A DNA stretch of 64,000 nucleotides, taken from positions 29,372 through 93,371 of the forward strand of contig CAISLN010000069.1 of NCBI GenBank assembly GCA_903886275.1, in the 5' to 3' direction. This DNA is from an uncultured beta proteobacterium. GTDB taxonomy: Bacteria; Pseudomonadota; Gammaproteobacteria; Burkholderiales; Burkholderiaceae_C. The notes beneath the pieces are model-generated. The model ran no database searches and had not been told where the DNA came from. It was given only the letters and a program-made list of their open reading frames with translations. Positions 31,075 to 39,784 of this stretch are shown in pieces (position 1 is the stretch's first letter; each line of letters starts with the position of its first letter). The translations under genes were made by a program, and so were the position numbers.

Positions 31075-31668
31075 ATGGACAACTCAGACCAAGCACAAGA
31101 GAAGAAGGCCCTACGGGCTGCCTTGATTGAACAACGCAACCAGTTGCCGGACCGCCGACTGCGCGAAGACCTGCTGCAGCGGGTGATGCGTATCTGGCTG
31201 GTGGGGCGACCCGAGATCGTGATCGGCGCCTACTGGCCCATCAAGGGCGAGTTCGACCCCCTGCCCGCCCTGCACCGCTGGAAGGAAGACGGCGAACTGC
31301 TGGACCAACCGCAGCGCAGGCGCATCGGGCTGCCGGTGGTGAACAAGGAAACCCGCAGCATGACCTTCCACGCCTGGTACCCGGGCTGCCCCATGGAGGA
31401 AGACGCCTACGGCATTCCCAAGCCCAAGGACACCGAGGTGATCGTGCCCACCCTGCTGTTCGCGCCCTGTGTGGGCTACGGCCCCGGCGGCTACCGACTG
31501 GGCTATGGCGGGGGCTTTTACGACCGCATGCTGGCCACGCTAAACCCCAAACCGTTTTCGGTGGGACTGGGCTTTGGCATGGGCTTTTTGCCAGACTTCG
31601 AACCCCAGCCGCATGACATGCCGCTGGACGCCATACTCAACGATTACGGCGTGGTCTGGCCGGTCTAA
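31075..31668 (+). CDS. 5-formyltetrahydrofolate cyclo-ligase family protein
   Basis: A 197-residue enzyme that recycles 5-formyltetrahydrofolate to 5,10-methenyltetrahydrofolate using ATP. Conserved features are the N-terminal KKALRAALIEQRNQLP, the substrate-site region YWPIKGEFDPLP, and the C-terminal GYGPGGYRLGYGGGFYDR loop. The ATG at 31075 was preferred because an upstream in-frame ATG at 31054 would overlap the divergent slt gene; the leader between the two genes would be almost absent in either case. Confidence 0.93.
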   Translation: MDNSDQAQEKKALRAALIEQRNQLPDRRLREDLLQRVMRIWLVGRPEIVIGAYWPIKGEFDPLPALHRWKEDGELLDQPQRRRIGLPVVNKETRSMTFHAWYPGCPMEEDAYGIPKPKDTEVIVPTLLFAPCVGYGPGGYRLGYGGGFYDRMLATLNPKPFSVGLGFGMGFLPDFEPQPHDMPLDAILNDYGVVWPV

Positions 31669-31729
31669 ATCAGCAGACCACCGGCAGCGCTGTGCTGCTG
31701 GCAACCCTTTCGCATAACAAGGAATTCCC

Positions 31730-33160
31730 ATGCATCCCAGCACACCGCAGGCCGGCTTCGCCCTGCCGATCGACATCGTCATCATGGCCGCCGGCAAGGG
31801 CACCCGCATGAAGAGCAGCTGCCCCAAGGTCTTGCACCGCATTGGCGGGCGCCCCCTGCTGCAGCATGTGCTAGACACCGCTGCCAGCCTGCAAGCGCGC
31901 AAGGTGGTGGTGATAACCGGCCACGGCGCCGACCCAGTGGAGGCCAGTTGCCGCGCCAGCAGTGGCGCCGAATTTGCACTCGAATTTGCCCGCCAGGAGC
32001 CGCAACTCGGCACCGGCCATGCGGTGCAACAGGCCCTGCCCCACCTGGGCGATGACGGCGTGGTGGTGGTGCTCTCGGGTGATGTGCCGCTGACCCAGGC
32101 CGACACCCTGTTCCACCTGATCCATGCCAGCGCTGGCAACAAGCTGGCCCTGCTGACCCTGGAAATGCCCGACGCCACCGGTTACGGCCGCATCGAACGC
32201 GCGGCCGACGGCGCCGTCAAGGCCATTGTGGAGCACAAAGATGCAAGCCCGGACCAGCGCCAGATCCGCGAGGTTTACAGCGGCATCATGGCGGTGCCAG
32301 CGGCCTCCCTCAAGCGCTGGTTGGCCCGCTTGGACAACAAAAATGCCCAGCAAGAGTTTTACCTCACCGACATCGTGCGCTTTGCCGTGGCCGATGGAGA
32401 GACCGTGGTGGCGCACAAAATCACCGACGCGGTCCAGGTGGCCGGCGTCAACAGCCCGGTGCAGTTGGCGCAACTCGAGCGCGCCTACCAGCTCGGCATC
32501 GCCCACCGCCTGATGGAAGAGGGCGTGCGCCTGGCCGACCCGGCGCGCCTGGATGTGCGCGGCGACCTGTCCTGCGCCCACGATGTGTCGATTGATGTGA
32601 ACTGCCTCTTTATGGGCCAGGTCAGCCTGGGCGAAGGCGTCAGCGTGGGCGCCAACTGCGTGATTGCCAACGCGGTGATTGAGCCCGGTGTGGTGATACA
32701 CCCCTTTACCCACATCGACGGCGAAAAGCTCGGTGTGACGGTGGGCGCGGGCTCGCTGATCGGCCCGTTTGCCCGCCTGCGCCCGGGCGCCATACTGGGC
32801 GCCGGGGTGCATATTGGCAACTTTGTCGAGGTGAAGAACTCCACCATGGCCAAGGGCTCCAAGGCCAACCACCTGGCCTACCTGGGAGATGCCACCGTAG
32901 GCGAGCGCGTCAACTATGGCGCTGGCAGCATCACCGCCAACTACGACGGCGCCAACAAGCACCGCACGGTAATAGAGGCCGATGTGCATGTGGGCAGCAA
33001 CTGCGTGCTGGTGGCACCCGTCACCCTGGGCGCTGGCGGCACCATTGCCGGTGGCTCCACCATTACCCGGGACACGCCAGCGGGCGCTTTAAGCGTGGGG
33101 CGCGGCAAGCAGGTGGCGATTGCCAACTGGAGCCGCCCGGCCAAGGCGCCCAAGGCCTAG
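31730..33160 (+). CDS. glmU: Bifunctional UDP-GlcNAc pyrophosphorylase / GlcN-1-P acetyltransferase
   Basis: A 476-residue cytosolic enzyme making UDP-N-acetylglucosamine for peptidoglycan and LPS. The N-terminal nucleotidyltransferase has IDIVIMAAGKGTRMKS and LSGDVPLT. From about residue 265 there is a left-handed beta-helix of hexapeptide repeats with the acetyltransferase active-site region (SKANHLAYLGDATVGERVNYGAGS). Its product pathway links directly to GlmS, encoded about 1.4 kb downstream on the same strand. Confidence 0.98.
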   Translation: MHPSTPQAGFALPIDIVIMAAGKGTRMKSSCPKVLHRIGGRPLLQHVLDTAASLQARKVVVITGHGADPVEASCRASSGAEFALEFARQEPQLGTGHAVQQALPHLGDDGVVVVLSGDVPLTQADTLFHLIHASAGNKLALLTLEMPDATGYGRIERAADGAVKAIVEHKDASPDQRQIREVYSGIMAVPAASLKRWLARLDNKNAQQEFYLTDIVRFAVADGETVVAHKITDAVQVAGVNSPVQLAQLERAYQLGIAHRLMEEGVRLADPARLDVRGDLSCAHDVSIDVNCLFMGQVSLGEGVSVGANCVIANAVIEPGVVIHPFTHIDGEKLGVTVGAGSLIGPFARLRPGAILGAGVHIGNFVEVKNSTMAKGSKANHLAYLGDATVGERVNYGAGSITANYDGANKHRTVIEADVHVGSNCVLVAPVTLGAGGTIAGGSTITRDTPAGALSVGRGKQVAIANWSRPAKAPKA

Positions 33161-33164
33161 CCCC

Positions 33165-33902
33165 ATGCAGGAGGCAGAACCCAGCCGTGTCGCTGCACTC
33201 GAGGCCGAACTGGCCGCGCTGCGCGCCGAGATGCAGGACTTCAGCTACACCGTGTCGCACGACCTGCGCGCCAGCCTGCGCCACATCCTGAGCTACGCGC
33301 AGCTGGTGCAAGAGGATGCTGCGCCGCTGCTGCCCGCCGAAACCCTGGGCTTCTTGAACACCATCACCGACTCGGCCCGCCACATGGCGCTGCTGATGGA
33401 CGGCTTGATGGAGTTGTCGCGCCTGGGAACGGTGGCGTTGCAGATCACTGCCGTGCCGCTGCAGCCCCTGCTGCGCGAGCTGCTGACCGAATTCCAGCCC
33501 AACGATGGCGCCGCCATTGACTGGCAGGTGGCCAGCGATTTGCCGGTGGTGCGGGGCGACGCCGCCCTGCTGCGCGCCGCCCTGCACGCCTTGCTGGACA
33601 ACGCGGTGAAGTTCACGGCGCGCCGGGAGTTGCGCCGCATCGAACTGTCGGTGCTGCCATCCGATGCACAGGGCGCCATGGTGACGCTGCAATTGCGCGA
33701 CAACGGTGCGGGCTTCAACCCAAGTCTGCAGGCCAAGCTGTTCCACCCCTTTGCCCGCCTGCACACCACCAAGCAGTTTGCCGGCATCGGCATGGGACTG
33801 GCGCTGACGCGCAAGATGCTGCAGCGCATGGACGCCCAGGTGCACGCAGAAGGCTTGGTGGACGGCGGCTGCACGCTCAGCCTGCACCTGCCACGCGCCT
33901 GA
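33165..33902 (+). CDS. Small cytosolic sensor histidine kinase
   Basis: A 245-residue kinase with no membrane segment. It starts four bases after glmU. A short coiled coil precedes the H-box FSYTVSHDLRASLRHI (acceptor His near residue 31), which is of the phytochrome-like HisKA type. The ATPase domain has LLDNAVKFTARRE, RDNGAGFNPSLQAKLFHPFARLH and GIGMGLALTRKM. It has no sensor domain, so it may take a signal from a partner protein. Its position after glmU and before the Lrp-type gene seems conserved in Comamonadaceae, as far as I recall; no receiver gene is adjacent. Confidence 0.88.
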   Translation: MQEAEPSRVAALEAELAALRAEMQDFSYTVSHDLRASLRHILSYAQLVQEDAAPLLPAETLGFLNTITDSARHMALLMDGLMELSRLGTVALQITAVPLQPLLRELLTEFQPNDGAAIDWQVASDLPVVRGDAALLRAALHALLDNAVKFTARRELRRIELSVLPSDAQGAMVTLQLRDNGAGFNPSLQAKLFHPFARLHTTKQFAGIGMGLALTRKMLQRMDAQVHAEGLVDGGCTLSLHLPRA

Positions 33903-33915
33903 TTTCCTTTCTACC

Positions 33916-34404
33916 TCAATCGCCACGCAGCGGCAGCTCGGCGCCGAACTTGCTGCGCTGGATGCTAAAGAAGGCCTTGACGTTGCGCACATTGGCCACG
34001 CTGGTGAAGAGGCGTTGGGCCAGCGCCTGGTAGGCCGGCATGTGGGCGCAGTGCACGATGAGCACAAAGTCCGGCCCCGGTGAGACGCGGTAACACTGCT
34101 GCACGGCCACATCCTGCAGCACCCGCGCCTCAAAGCCCGCCAGCTCCTCAGCCCCCTGGCGGTCCAGGGTGATTTCCACAATCGCGCTGATGCCGTGTCC
34201 CAGGGCCTGTGCCAGTTTCTCGGGGTTGAGGATGGCGATCTGGCGCTCTATCACCCCTGCAAGCTGCAGGCGTTTGATGCGCCGCAGGCAGGTGGGCGCC
34301 GAGGTGTGCACCACCAGTGCCAGGTCCTGGTTGCTCAGCGAGGCGTCGCGCTGCAGTTGCTCCAGAATGCCCAGGTCCATGGCGTCGAGTTCAATTTCTT
34401 TCAT
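33916..34404 (-). CDS. Lrp/AsnC-family transcriptional regulator
   Basis: A 162-residue regulator. The N-terminal helix-turn-helix is DLGILEQLQRDASLSNQDLALVVHTSAPTCLRRIKRL, and the C-terminal RAM domain for amino-acid binding follows (KLGHGISAIVEITLDR-type segment, VQQCYRVSPGPDFVLIVHC). It is divergent from glmS with a 135-base intergenic region, so it could regulate itself and perhaps glmS. The ligand is not evident. Confidence 0.92.
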   Translation of the reverse strand: MKEIELDAMDLGILEQLQRDASLSNQDLALVVHTSAPTCLRRIKRLQLAGVIERQIAILNPEKLAQALGHGISAIVEITLDRQGAEELAGFEARVLQDVAVQQCYRVSPGPDFVLIVHCAHMPAYQALAQRLFTSVANVRNVKAFFSIQRSKFGAELPLRGD

Positions 34405-34539
34405 AAAGTCTCACATTTATTGCTTTAATTTCACCACCCCCATTTTGTGAAATTTTCAGTCATATTGGTAGGTGAATCAAGCACTTATTTTGACCCAAGA
34501 CGCCTACCATCGCCCGATTGAACCTTTTGGAGTGTGCGT

Positions 34540-36495
34540 ATGTGTGGCATCGTCGGCGCGGTATCGAACCGCAATATTGTTCCCGTCTTGGTACAGGGCC
34601 TGGAGCGCCTGGAATACCGGGGCTATGACTCCTGCGGCGTGGCCGTCTATGCCCAAGACGACAAGCCTGGCCTGCGCCGCGCCCGCAGCACTTCGCGCGT
34701 GGCCGAGCTCTCAGAGCAGGTGGCCGCCACGCATCTGGAAGGCATGCTGGGCATTGCCCACACCCGCTGGGCCACCCATGGCGCACCGGCCATGCACAAC
34801 GCGCATCCCCATTTCAGCCATGGTACCGGCGCCTCCAGCAAGACGGGCCCGAACGGCGAGAGCGTCCCAGCAAGGCCGGGCCCGAACGGCGAGAGCGTCC
34901 CAGCAAGGCCGGGCCGCGTGGCCCTGGTGCACAACGGCATCATCGAAAACCACGACGAACTGCGCGCAGCCCTGCAGGCGCGCGGCTATGTCTTTGACAG
35001 CCAGACCGACACCGAGGTGATTGCCCACCTGATCGACAGCCTGTATGAGGGCGACCTGTTCGAGGCCGTCAAGGCCGCCCTGCCCCAGCTGCAAGGCGCC
35101 TATGCGATTGCCGTTTTCTGCAAGGACGAGCCCCAGCGCATGATAGGCGCGCGCGCCGGCTCGCCGCTGATTTTGGGCGTGGGCAAGGATGGGCAGGAGC
35201 ACTTTCTGGCCAGCGACGCCATGGCCCTGGCCGGTGTCACCGACCAGATCGTTTACCTCGAAGAGGGCGACCTGGTGGACCTGCAGCTGGGCAAGTACTG
35301 GCTGTTTGACAAGGCCGGCAAGCCGGTGACTGCGGCGCAGCGCCCGGTGCGCACGGTGCTGGCCCACAGCGGCGCGGCCGAGCTCGGCCCCTACCGCCAC
35401 TACATGCAAAAAGAAATCTTCGAGCAGCCGCGCGCCATCGCCGACACCTTGGAGGGCGTGGAGGCCATCACCCCCGAGCTGTTTGACCAGCAAACAAACC
35501 ATGCGCCCGGAGCCAACGCGGCGCGCGTGTTTGAAAGAATCGACTCGGTGCTGATCCTAGCCTGCGGCACCAGCTACTACAGCGGCTGCGTGGCCAAGTA
35601 CTGGATTGAGAGCATCGCCAAAATACCTTGCAACGTTGAAGTGGCCAGCGAATACCGCTACCGCGACTCGGTGCCCAACCCCCACACCCTGGTGGTGACC
35701 ATCACCCAAAGCGGCGAGACCGCCGACACCCTGGCCGCGCTGCGCCACGCGCAGTCCCAAGGCATGGCCCACACCCTGACCATTTGCAATGTCGCCACCA
35801 GCGCCATGGTGCGCGAATGCAGCCTGGCCTATGTGACGCGCGCCGGCATCGAGATTGGCGTGGCCTCCACCAAGGCCTTTACCGCGCAACTGGCCGGCCT
35901 GTTTTTGCTGACCCTGTGCCTGGCGCAGGCCAAGGGCCGACTCAGTGCGTCAGAGGAGACGCGCCACTTGAAGGCCATGCGCCATCTGCCCGCCGCCTTG
36001 CAAGCGGTGCTGGCGCTGGAGCCGCAACTCATCGCCTGGGCCGAGGACTTTGCCAAATGCGAGAACGCCCTCTTCCTGGGCAGGGGCACGCATTACCCGA
36101 TTGCCATGGAAGGTGCCTTGAAGCTGAAAGAAATCAGCTACATCCACGCCGAGGCCTACCCGGCAGGCGAACTCAAGCATGGCCCGCTGGCCCTGGTCAC
36201 CAGCGCCATGCCGGTGGTGACGGTGGCGCCCAACGACGCCCTGCTAGAAAAGCTCAAGAGCAATATGCATGAGGTGCGCGCCCGTGGCGGCGTGCTGTAT
36301 GTGCTGGCCGATGCCCACTCGCGCATCGAAAGCGGCGAAGGCCTGAACGTCATCCACATGCCCGAGCATTACGGCGAACTCTCGCCCATGCTGCATGTGG
36401 TGCCGCTGCAGCTGCTGGCCTATCACACGGCATGTGCCAGAGGCACCGATGTGGACAAGCCGCGCAACCTGGCCAAGAGCGTGACGGTGGAATAG
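34540..36495 (+). CDS. glmS: Glutamine--fructose-6-phosphate aminotransferase (isomerizing)
   Basis: A 651-residue enzyme making glucosamine 6-phosphate from fructose 6-phosphate and glutamine. The start is placed at MCGIVGAV so that Cys2 becomes the N-terminal catalytic nucleophile after Met removal. The class II glutaminase domain ([23 protein letters not shown]) is followed by two SIS sugar-isomerase domains ([25 protein letters not shown]) and ends in the usual KSVTVE. About 22 extra residues, made of two identical 11-residue units, interrupt the glutaminase domain near residues 103-124, just before [17 protein letters not shown]. The enzyme must still be active because the step is essential unless amino sugars are supplied. 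Confidence 0.98.
   Translation: MCGIVGAVSNRNIVPVLVQGLERLEYRGYDSCGVAVYAQDDKPGLRRARSTSRVAELSEQVAATHLEGMLGIAHTRWATHGAPAMHNAHPHFSHGTGASSKTGPNGESVPARPGPNGESVPARPGRVALVHNGIIENHDELRAALQARGYVFDSQTDTEVIAHLIDSLYEGDLFEAVKAALPQLQGAYAIAVFCKDEPQRMIGARAGSPLILGVGKDGQEHFLASDAMALAGVTDQIVYLEEGDLVDLQLGKYWLFDKAGKPVTAAQRPVRTVLAHSGAAELGPYRHYMQKEIFEQPRAIADTLEGVEAITPELFDQQTNHAPGANAARVFERIDSVLILACGTSYYSGCVAKYWIESIAKIPCNVEVASEYRYRDSVPNPHTLVVTITQSGETADTLAALRHAQSQGMAHTLTICNVATSAMVRECSLAYVTRAGIEIGVASTKAFTAQLAGLFLLTLCLAQAKGRLSASEETRHLKAMRHLPAALQAVLALEPQLIAWAEDFAKCENALFLGRGTHYPIAMEGALKLKEISYIHAEAYPAGELKHGPLALVTSAMPVVTVAPNDALLEKLKSNMHEVRARGGVLYVLADAHSRIESGEGLNVIHMPEHYGELSPMLHVVPLQLLAYHTACARGTDVDKPRNLAKSVTVE
34846..34911 (+). 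repeat. Two perfect 33-bp in-frame tandem repeats inside glmS
   Basis: Positions 34846-34878 and 34879-34911 are identical and each encodes [11 protein letters not shown]. The preceding bases (agcaagacggg) look like a slightly changed copy of the unit end (agcaaggccggg), suggesting that the array grew from this point. The insert lies in a loop of the glutaminase domain. Confidence 0.95.
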
Positions 36496-36518
36496 GCGGC
36501 TGCCCGCACCACATCCTG

Positions 36519-36536
36519 ACCTGCACGCATGCAGGT
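36519..36536. repeat. Perfect inverted repeat after glmS
   Basis: ACCTGCA-cgca-TGCAGGT, a 7-bp perfect stem with a 4-base loop, 23 bases after the glmS stop. There is no T run, so it is a weak terminator candidate at best. It directly abuts the next palindrome. Confidence 0.6.
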
Positions 36537-36571
36537 GGCTATACTACCTAAATTTTAAAAGTAGTATAGCC
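36537..36571. promoter_or_regulatory. Perfect 11-bp inverted repeat at the start of the nucleotidyltransferase gene
   Basis: GGCTATACTAC (36537-36547) and its exact complement GTAGTATAGCC (36561-36571) flank the AT-only-plus-one loop ctaaattttaaaa. The right arm ends one base before the ATG at 36573. The left arm contains TATACT, a good -10 hexamer, so the palindrome overlaps both promoter and translation start. It is likely an autoregulatory operator or an mRNA hairpin controlling initiation. Confidence 0.65.
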
Positions 36572-36572
36572 A

Positions 36573-37607
36573 ATGCTTTATACGGAACTCAGCGCGGCTG
36601 CACAGGCATCATTTGCGGGCTTGGATGTTGCCGCCCGTGATACGGATGTGCGGCGAAGTGTGGCGCAAGTACCAGGTGGCTTTGTCAAAAAGCATGGCAA
36701 AGGCCGTGACTATTGGTACTACCAAAAGAAACAGCCCGACGGGAAAATTCAGCAAGTCTTCGTCGGCCCGGATGACTTGAAGACACGCGCACTGATCGAG
36801 CGCCATGGTGGCGCCGATGCAGCCCAGGGCATAGTCGGCTTGCAAAAGCTAGCCCGCGCTGCCATTGCGTTGGGCTGCTCAGAGATTCCTTTGAAGCATG
36901 GTCGTGTGATTGGCCGACTGCTGGACCACGGATTTTTTAACGCAGGCGGCCTGTTGGTGGGGACACACGCGTTTCTGGCATACCAAAACATGTTTGGCCT
37001 TAGCTGGGATGCAGGCGCATTCACGGTGGATCCGGACTTTGCGCACGCGGGAAAGAACATTTCTCTTGCGATAGCGACGAACGTGCAGGTGGATGCCGCT
37101 AAAGCGATTGACTCGTTAGAAATGGGGTTCATCCCTGTGATGAGCGGGACGACATACAAGAAGCCCGATGAGCCCGATTTCGATCTGGACTTTTTGACCA
37201 CGTTTGGCAGGGGTGGCGATGCCCCTCAATTTGTACCTGCCCTGAACCTCTCGATGCAAGCCCTGAAGTTCATGGAGTTTTCCCTGGAAGCTCCAATGAA
37301 GGCGACGCTGCTCTACCGCAACGGCCCCCTCGTCGTTAACCTACCCCGGCCAGAGCGGTATGTTTGGCACAAGCTGATCGTCTATGGTGAGAGGCCAAGG
37401 GAACAACGTACCAAGGCCAACAAGGACCTGATACAAGTGGCTTGCCTGCTGGACTATCTGCTGGAGAACGACGCTGACCTGGTGCGGGAGTCGTGGGAGG
37501 ATGCGAGTAAGCGGGGGCCAGACTGGAACCTGCGACTGCGCGAGGGCTGGGGCGCCCTGAATGCAAAATTCGCAGCACAAAGGTTTATTGAGCGGCTGGG
37601 TGTGTAA
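36573..37607 (+). CDS. Nucleotidyltransferase-fold protein, GSU2403-like
   Basis: A 344-residue cytosolic protein that resembles the GSU2403 family of nucleotidyltransferase-fold proteins. A basic N-terminal region (GGFVKKHGKGRDYWYYQKKQPDGKIQQVFVGPD) is followed by GLLVGTHAFLAYQNMFG, which fits the start of an NTase core, and the acidic pair DFDLDFLTT as a candidate metal site. The C-terminal part (RPERYVWHKLIVYGERPREQRTKANKDLIQ) is typical of the family. The target is unknown. Codon use and AT content differ from the flanking housekeeping genes, and the gene begins a small accessory islet. A defence or toxin-antitoxin-like role is possible but only inferred from the fold and context. Confidence 0.7.
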   Translation: MLYTELSAAAQASFAGLDVAARDTDVRRSVAQVPGGFVKKHGKGRDYWYYQKKQPDGKIQQVFVGPDDLKTRALIERHGGADAAQGIVGLQKLARAAIALGCSEIPLKHGRVIGRLLDHGFFNAGGLLVGTHAFLAYQNMFGLSWDAGAFTVDPDFAHAGKNISLAIATNVQVDAAKAIDSLEMGFIPVMSGTTYKKPDEPDFDLDFLTTFGRGGDAPQFVPALNLSMQALKFMEFSLEAPMKATLLYRNGPLVVNLPRPERYVWHKLIVYGERPREQRTKANKDLIQVACLLDYLLENDADLVRESWEDASKRGPDWNLRLREGWGALNAKFAAQRFIERLGV

Positions 37608-37718
37608 ATCAGTGGGCATCCCTGTTGCCCTGTATCCAATAGCCCCGGTGCCAAGGCAAAGGTGGTGCGCAAGGTCGTCCGGCCCCACACTCTGCATGGA
37701 TGGCGGGGCCAAGCCGTA

Positions 37719-38150
37719 CTACAGGCCGAACAGGCTTAGCAAATAGCGCGCGCGCTCCATAAAGCTATGGTTGCGCGACTCGTCGCTGAACATGCCCATC
37801 CCCGTCGCCAACACCACGCAATAGAAGAGATAGCTGCCATAGGACTCCAGCGCGGCGACTACGCCCATGGAGTTGACCCGGTCGATTTCCCGCAGAAAAT
37901 GGAACAGTGCGTTGCCCACACCAGCGGCCATGAAGGTGGCAAAGAACATCCGAAACCGGGGATGGTTTTTGAAGACTTTGAAGCAGGTCGGGAGAAAGAA
38001 ATTCGTTCGTTTTACAGCGTTTGAATTCATCGCTGTTGCGCGCATGGCGCCGACCCACCACAGGTTTACGAATTTCCAGATTGTGAGTATCCACTTGTCC
38101 GCCTTTGTTGAAGTGGACACGATGGTCTTAAGAATTTCATCCAACCGCAA
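37719..38150 (-). CDS. Integral membrane protein, probably a 5'-truncated fragment
   Basis: The frame encodes about 143 residues from a TTG at 38150 and remains open for only seven codons upstream before a TAA. Two or three hydrophobic segments are visible (MFFATFMAAGVGNALFHFL and SYGSYLFYCVVLATGMGMF). There is no ATG at the head and no clear ribosome-binding site, and the sequence begins in the middle of a hydrophilic/amphipathic region, so I read it as the C-terminal part of a larger membrane protein, possibly an acyltransferase-like one. It lies in an AT-richer accessory islet beside the nucleotidyltransferase-fold gene and converges on it. Confidence 0.45.
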   Translation of the reverse strand: MRLDEILKTIVSTSTKADKWILTIWKFVNLWWVGAMRATAMNSNAVKRTNFFLPTCFKVFKNHPRFRMFFATFMAAGVGNALFHFLREIDRVNSMGVVAALESYGSYLFYCVVLATGMGMFSDESRNHSFMERARYLLSLFGL

Positions 38151-38321
38151 GATGACTTCGCCATACGATTACAGAAATGTAATATTCAAACCAGCAACAG
38201 TTCGCACACAATCCACGTGGCCTAGTAAATTCTATTTATGGCATATATTTGTCTATTTTTTGCGCAAATCCATCGTGCAATTCCATATCGCATGGTTGTC
38301 CATTATTAAACTGAAAACCAC

Positions 38322-38492
38322 ATGAAATCCTCTAGCTTGATCCTTTTGACTTTTTTGGCACTTGTAGGTAGCGGTGCCTTTGCTAGCCTCCTATGGAAAA
38401 ATACGGAAACATCAGCCAAGCAAAAAATTTACGGAAGTTCACCCATGCGCCAATCGATGGCAAATGCTCGTTTGAGCGAAAAAAGTAGGTGA
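38322..38492 (+). CDS. Tiny exported or membrane-anchored protein (56 aa)
   Basis: A short frame starting at ATG 38322 and ending TGA at 38490-38492. The first 23 residues form a convincing signal peptide or membrane anchor (MKSSSLILLTFLALVGSGAF); the remaining 33 are hydrophilic and charged (ending ARLSEKSR). It lacks a strong ribosome-binding site and no family is recognised. A stem-loop with a short T run follows about 30 bases after the stop and could terminate its transcript. The base composition is AT-rich, like the rest of the islet. Confidence 0.4.
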   Translation: MKSSSLILLTFLALVGSGAFASLLWKNTETSAKQKIYGSSPMRQSMANARLSEKSR

Positions 38493-38520
38493 CCTAGGTA
38501 TTGAGTGAATAAGCGATGTC

Positions 38521-38581
38521 AAAGCGTAGACAAGGCGCGCAATAGATACCCCTCCTGCGTGTCAGCCTGTCCACGCTTTTT
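38521..38581 (+). terminator. Long stem-loop followed by T5
   Basis: AAAGCGTAGACAAGGC (38521-38536) pairs with GCCTGTCCACGCTTT (38565-38579), apart from one mismatch and one bulge, around a loop of 28 bases, and is followed by TTTTT ending at 38581. It could terminate the tiny-protein transcript. The large loop and long stem also leave room for a small RNA or a mobile-element end. Confidence 0.4.
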
Positions 38582-38797
38582 CTTGGGCTTTGCGCAGCTA
38601 GCGCCTCCGCTTCGACTCGCGAGAGCCGATTTTCATGGTTTCAATACCTCAAACCGATAGACATGGCTATCCAATAGCGCCCCTTATGGTGTGCGCCAGC
38701 TTGGATAGCGGCTCTGTCCTAGCAGGTCATCGGACTAGGGGTTGACCGGTAATGCATCGCAGTTTTATGAAGAGCGCGGCCTCGCGGGCGACAGGGC
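38582..38797. other. Non-coding stretch at the islet edge
   Basis: Together with the stem-loop just before it, this makes about 300 bases without a supported gene. The sequence returns to high GC, and no operator-like repeats or promoters stand out. Confidence 0.4.
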
Positions 38798-39784
38798 TCA
38801 ATTGCCGACACTCTCTTTGACGATGTACCAGCGCGCACCGACCTTGGCAAAGTCCAGCTTCTTGCGGCTGGAAACGGCCAGTCCACCGGCCTTGTATTCC
38901 TGGCGGAATTTGGCAAGCGCATGCGTGCCCGTGACGCTCACGCTGAGCTCGCCAACTTTGACGCTGATGCTGGACTTGCTGCTGATGCGCAGTTGCCGCT
39001 CGGCTTCCCAGGCGCTGCGGCCCATGGCGCCGGCTGGCTCAAAGTCTTCGCCATATAAGGCCAGATAGGCGCTCACATCACGCTGCGACCAGGCCTTGGC
39101 CCACTGCGCAACCGCAGCTTGCACCTCTTGGCTATCGCCCACCACCTTGGCAGCGGAGGCGACAGGGGCAGCCGGTGGGACGCTCTGCGCCACGACCGCC
39201 GGGCTGGCAGCCGGCACCACTGGCACCACTGACTTTGGCGGCTTGGTCGGCATGGGCGCAGGCCGCTGGGCGGCGCCGACCATCTCACGGATCAGCACCA
39301 ACTTGGGCGCAGCCACCTGGGCTGCGTTGCCCGCTTGCAAGGCCTTGTGATAGGTCTGACTTGCCGATCGCGCATAAAGGTCACCCAGGTTTTCATGCGC
39401 TATCAAATAGCTGGAGTGGGTTCCAAGGGCCGCTTCCAACGCCACGCGGGCCATTTCGTACTGGCCGTCGTTGGCATACAGCACGGCCAGGTTGTTGTGG
39501 GGCTCGGGCAAGCGTGGATAGTCTTGCGTCAGTTGGATAAACAGGGCGATGGCCTCAGCGGTCTTGCCCGAGTCTTGCAAGACGACCCCTTTGATAAAGC
39601 GCAGGCGCAGGTCTTTGGGCTGTGCGGCCAACAATTTGTCCGCCTGTATCTGGGCCTGCGCCAGATTACCGGCCTGCAGCAACTGCGCGACCGAACTGTA
39701 ATCGTCGGCCAACGCTGGCATGCAGGCCATGGCCAGCGCGATGGCGCCTGAAAAAGAAGAGAACAAGGAATTCGTTTGCGCCAT
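38798..39784 (-). CDS. Exported tetratricopeptide-repeat protein with C-terminal NTF2/SnoaL-like domain
   Basis: A 328-residue protein with a signal peptide ending near PALADD (residue 27). Three or so TPR-like repeats follow (about 30-150: VAQLLQAGNLAQAQIQADKLL, KTAEAIALFIQLTQDYPRLPEPHNNLAVLY). A Pro/Val/Ala-rich linker comes next and then a C-terminal domain of about 110 residues (AVAQWAKAWSQRDVSAYLALYGEDF) resembling the NTF2/SnoaL-like module found on some peptidoglycan-related TPR proteins. Start ATG 39784 or 39793 is chosen for the signal peptide; an upstream frame extension to 39919 lacks family features. It is divergent from the receiver gene at 40193 and the shared island motif lies 150 bases upstream. 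Confidence 0.82.
   Translation of the reverse strand: MAQTNSLFSSFSGAIALAMACMPALADDYSSVAQLLQAGNLAQAQIQADKLLAAQPKDLRLRFIKGVVLQDSGKTAEAIALFIQLTQDYPRLPEPHNNLAVLYANDGQYEMARVALEAALGTHSSYLIAHENLGDLYARSASQTYHKALQAGNAAQVAAPKLVLIREMVGAAQRPAPMPTKPPKSVVPVVPAASPAVVAQSVPPAAPVASAAKVVGDSQEVQAAVAQWAKAWSQRDVSAYLALYGEDFEPAGAMGRSAWEAERQLRISSKSSISVKVGELSVSVTGTHALAKFRQEYKAGGLAVSSRKKLDFAKVGARWYIVKESVGN

Noticed and set aside
36541..36566. Resemblance of the palindrome before the nucleotidyltransferase gene to the island motif (ACTACCTA ... AGTAGT)
   Set aside because: The arm spacing differs (23 instead of 20 bases overall) and the conserved ACCGG core is absent, so I do not count it as a site of the regulon.
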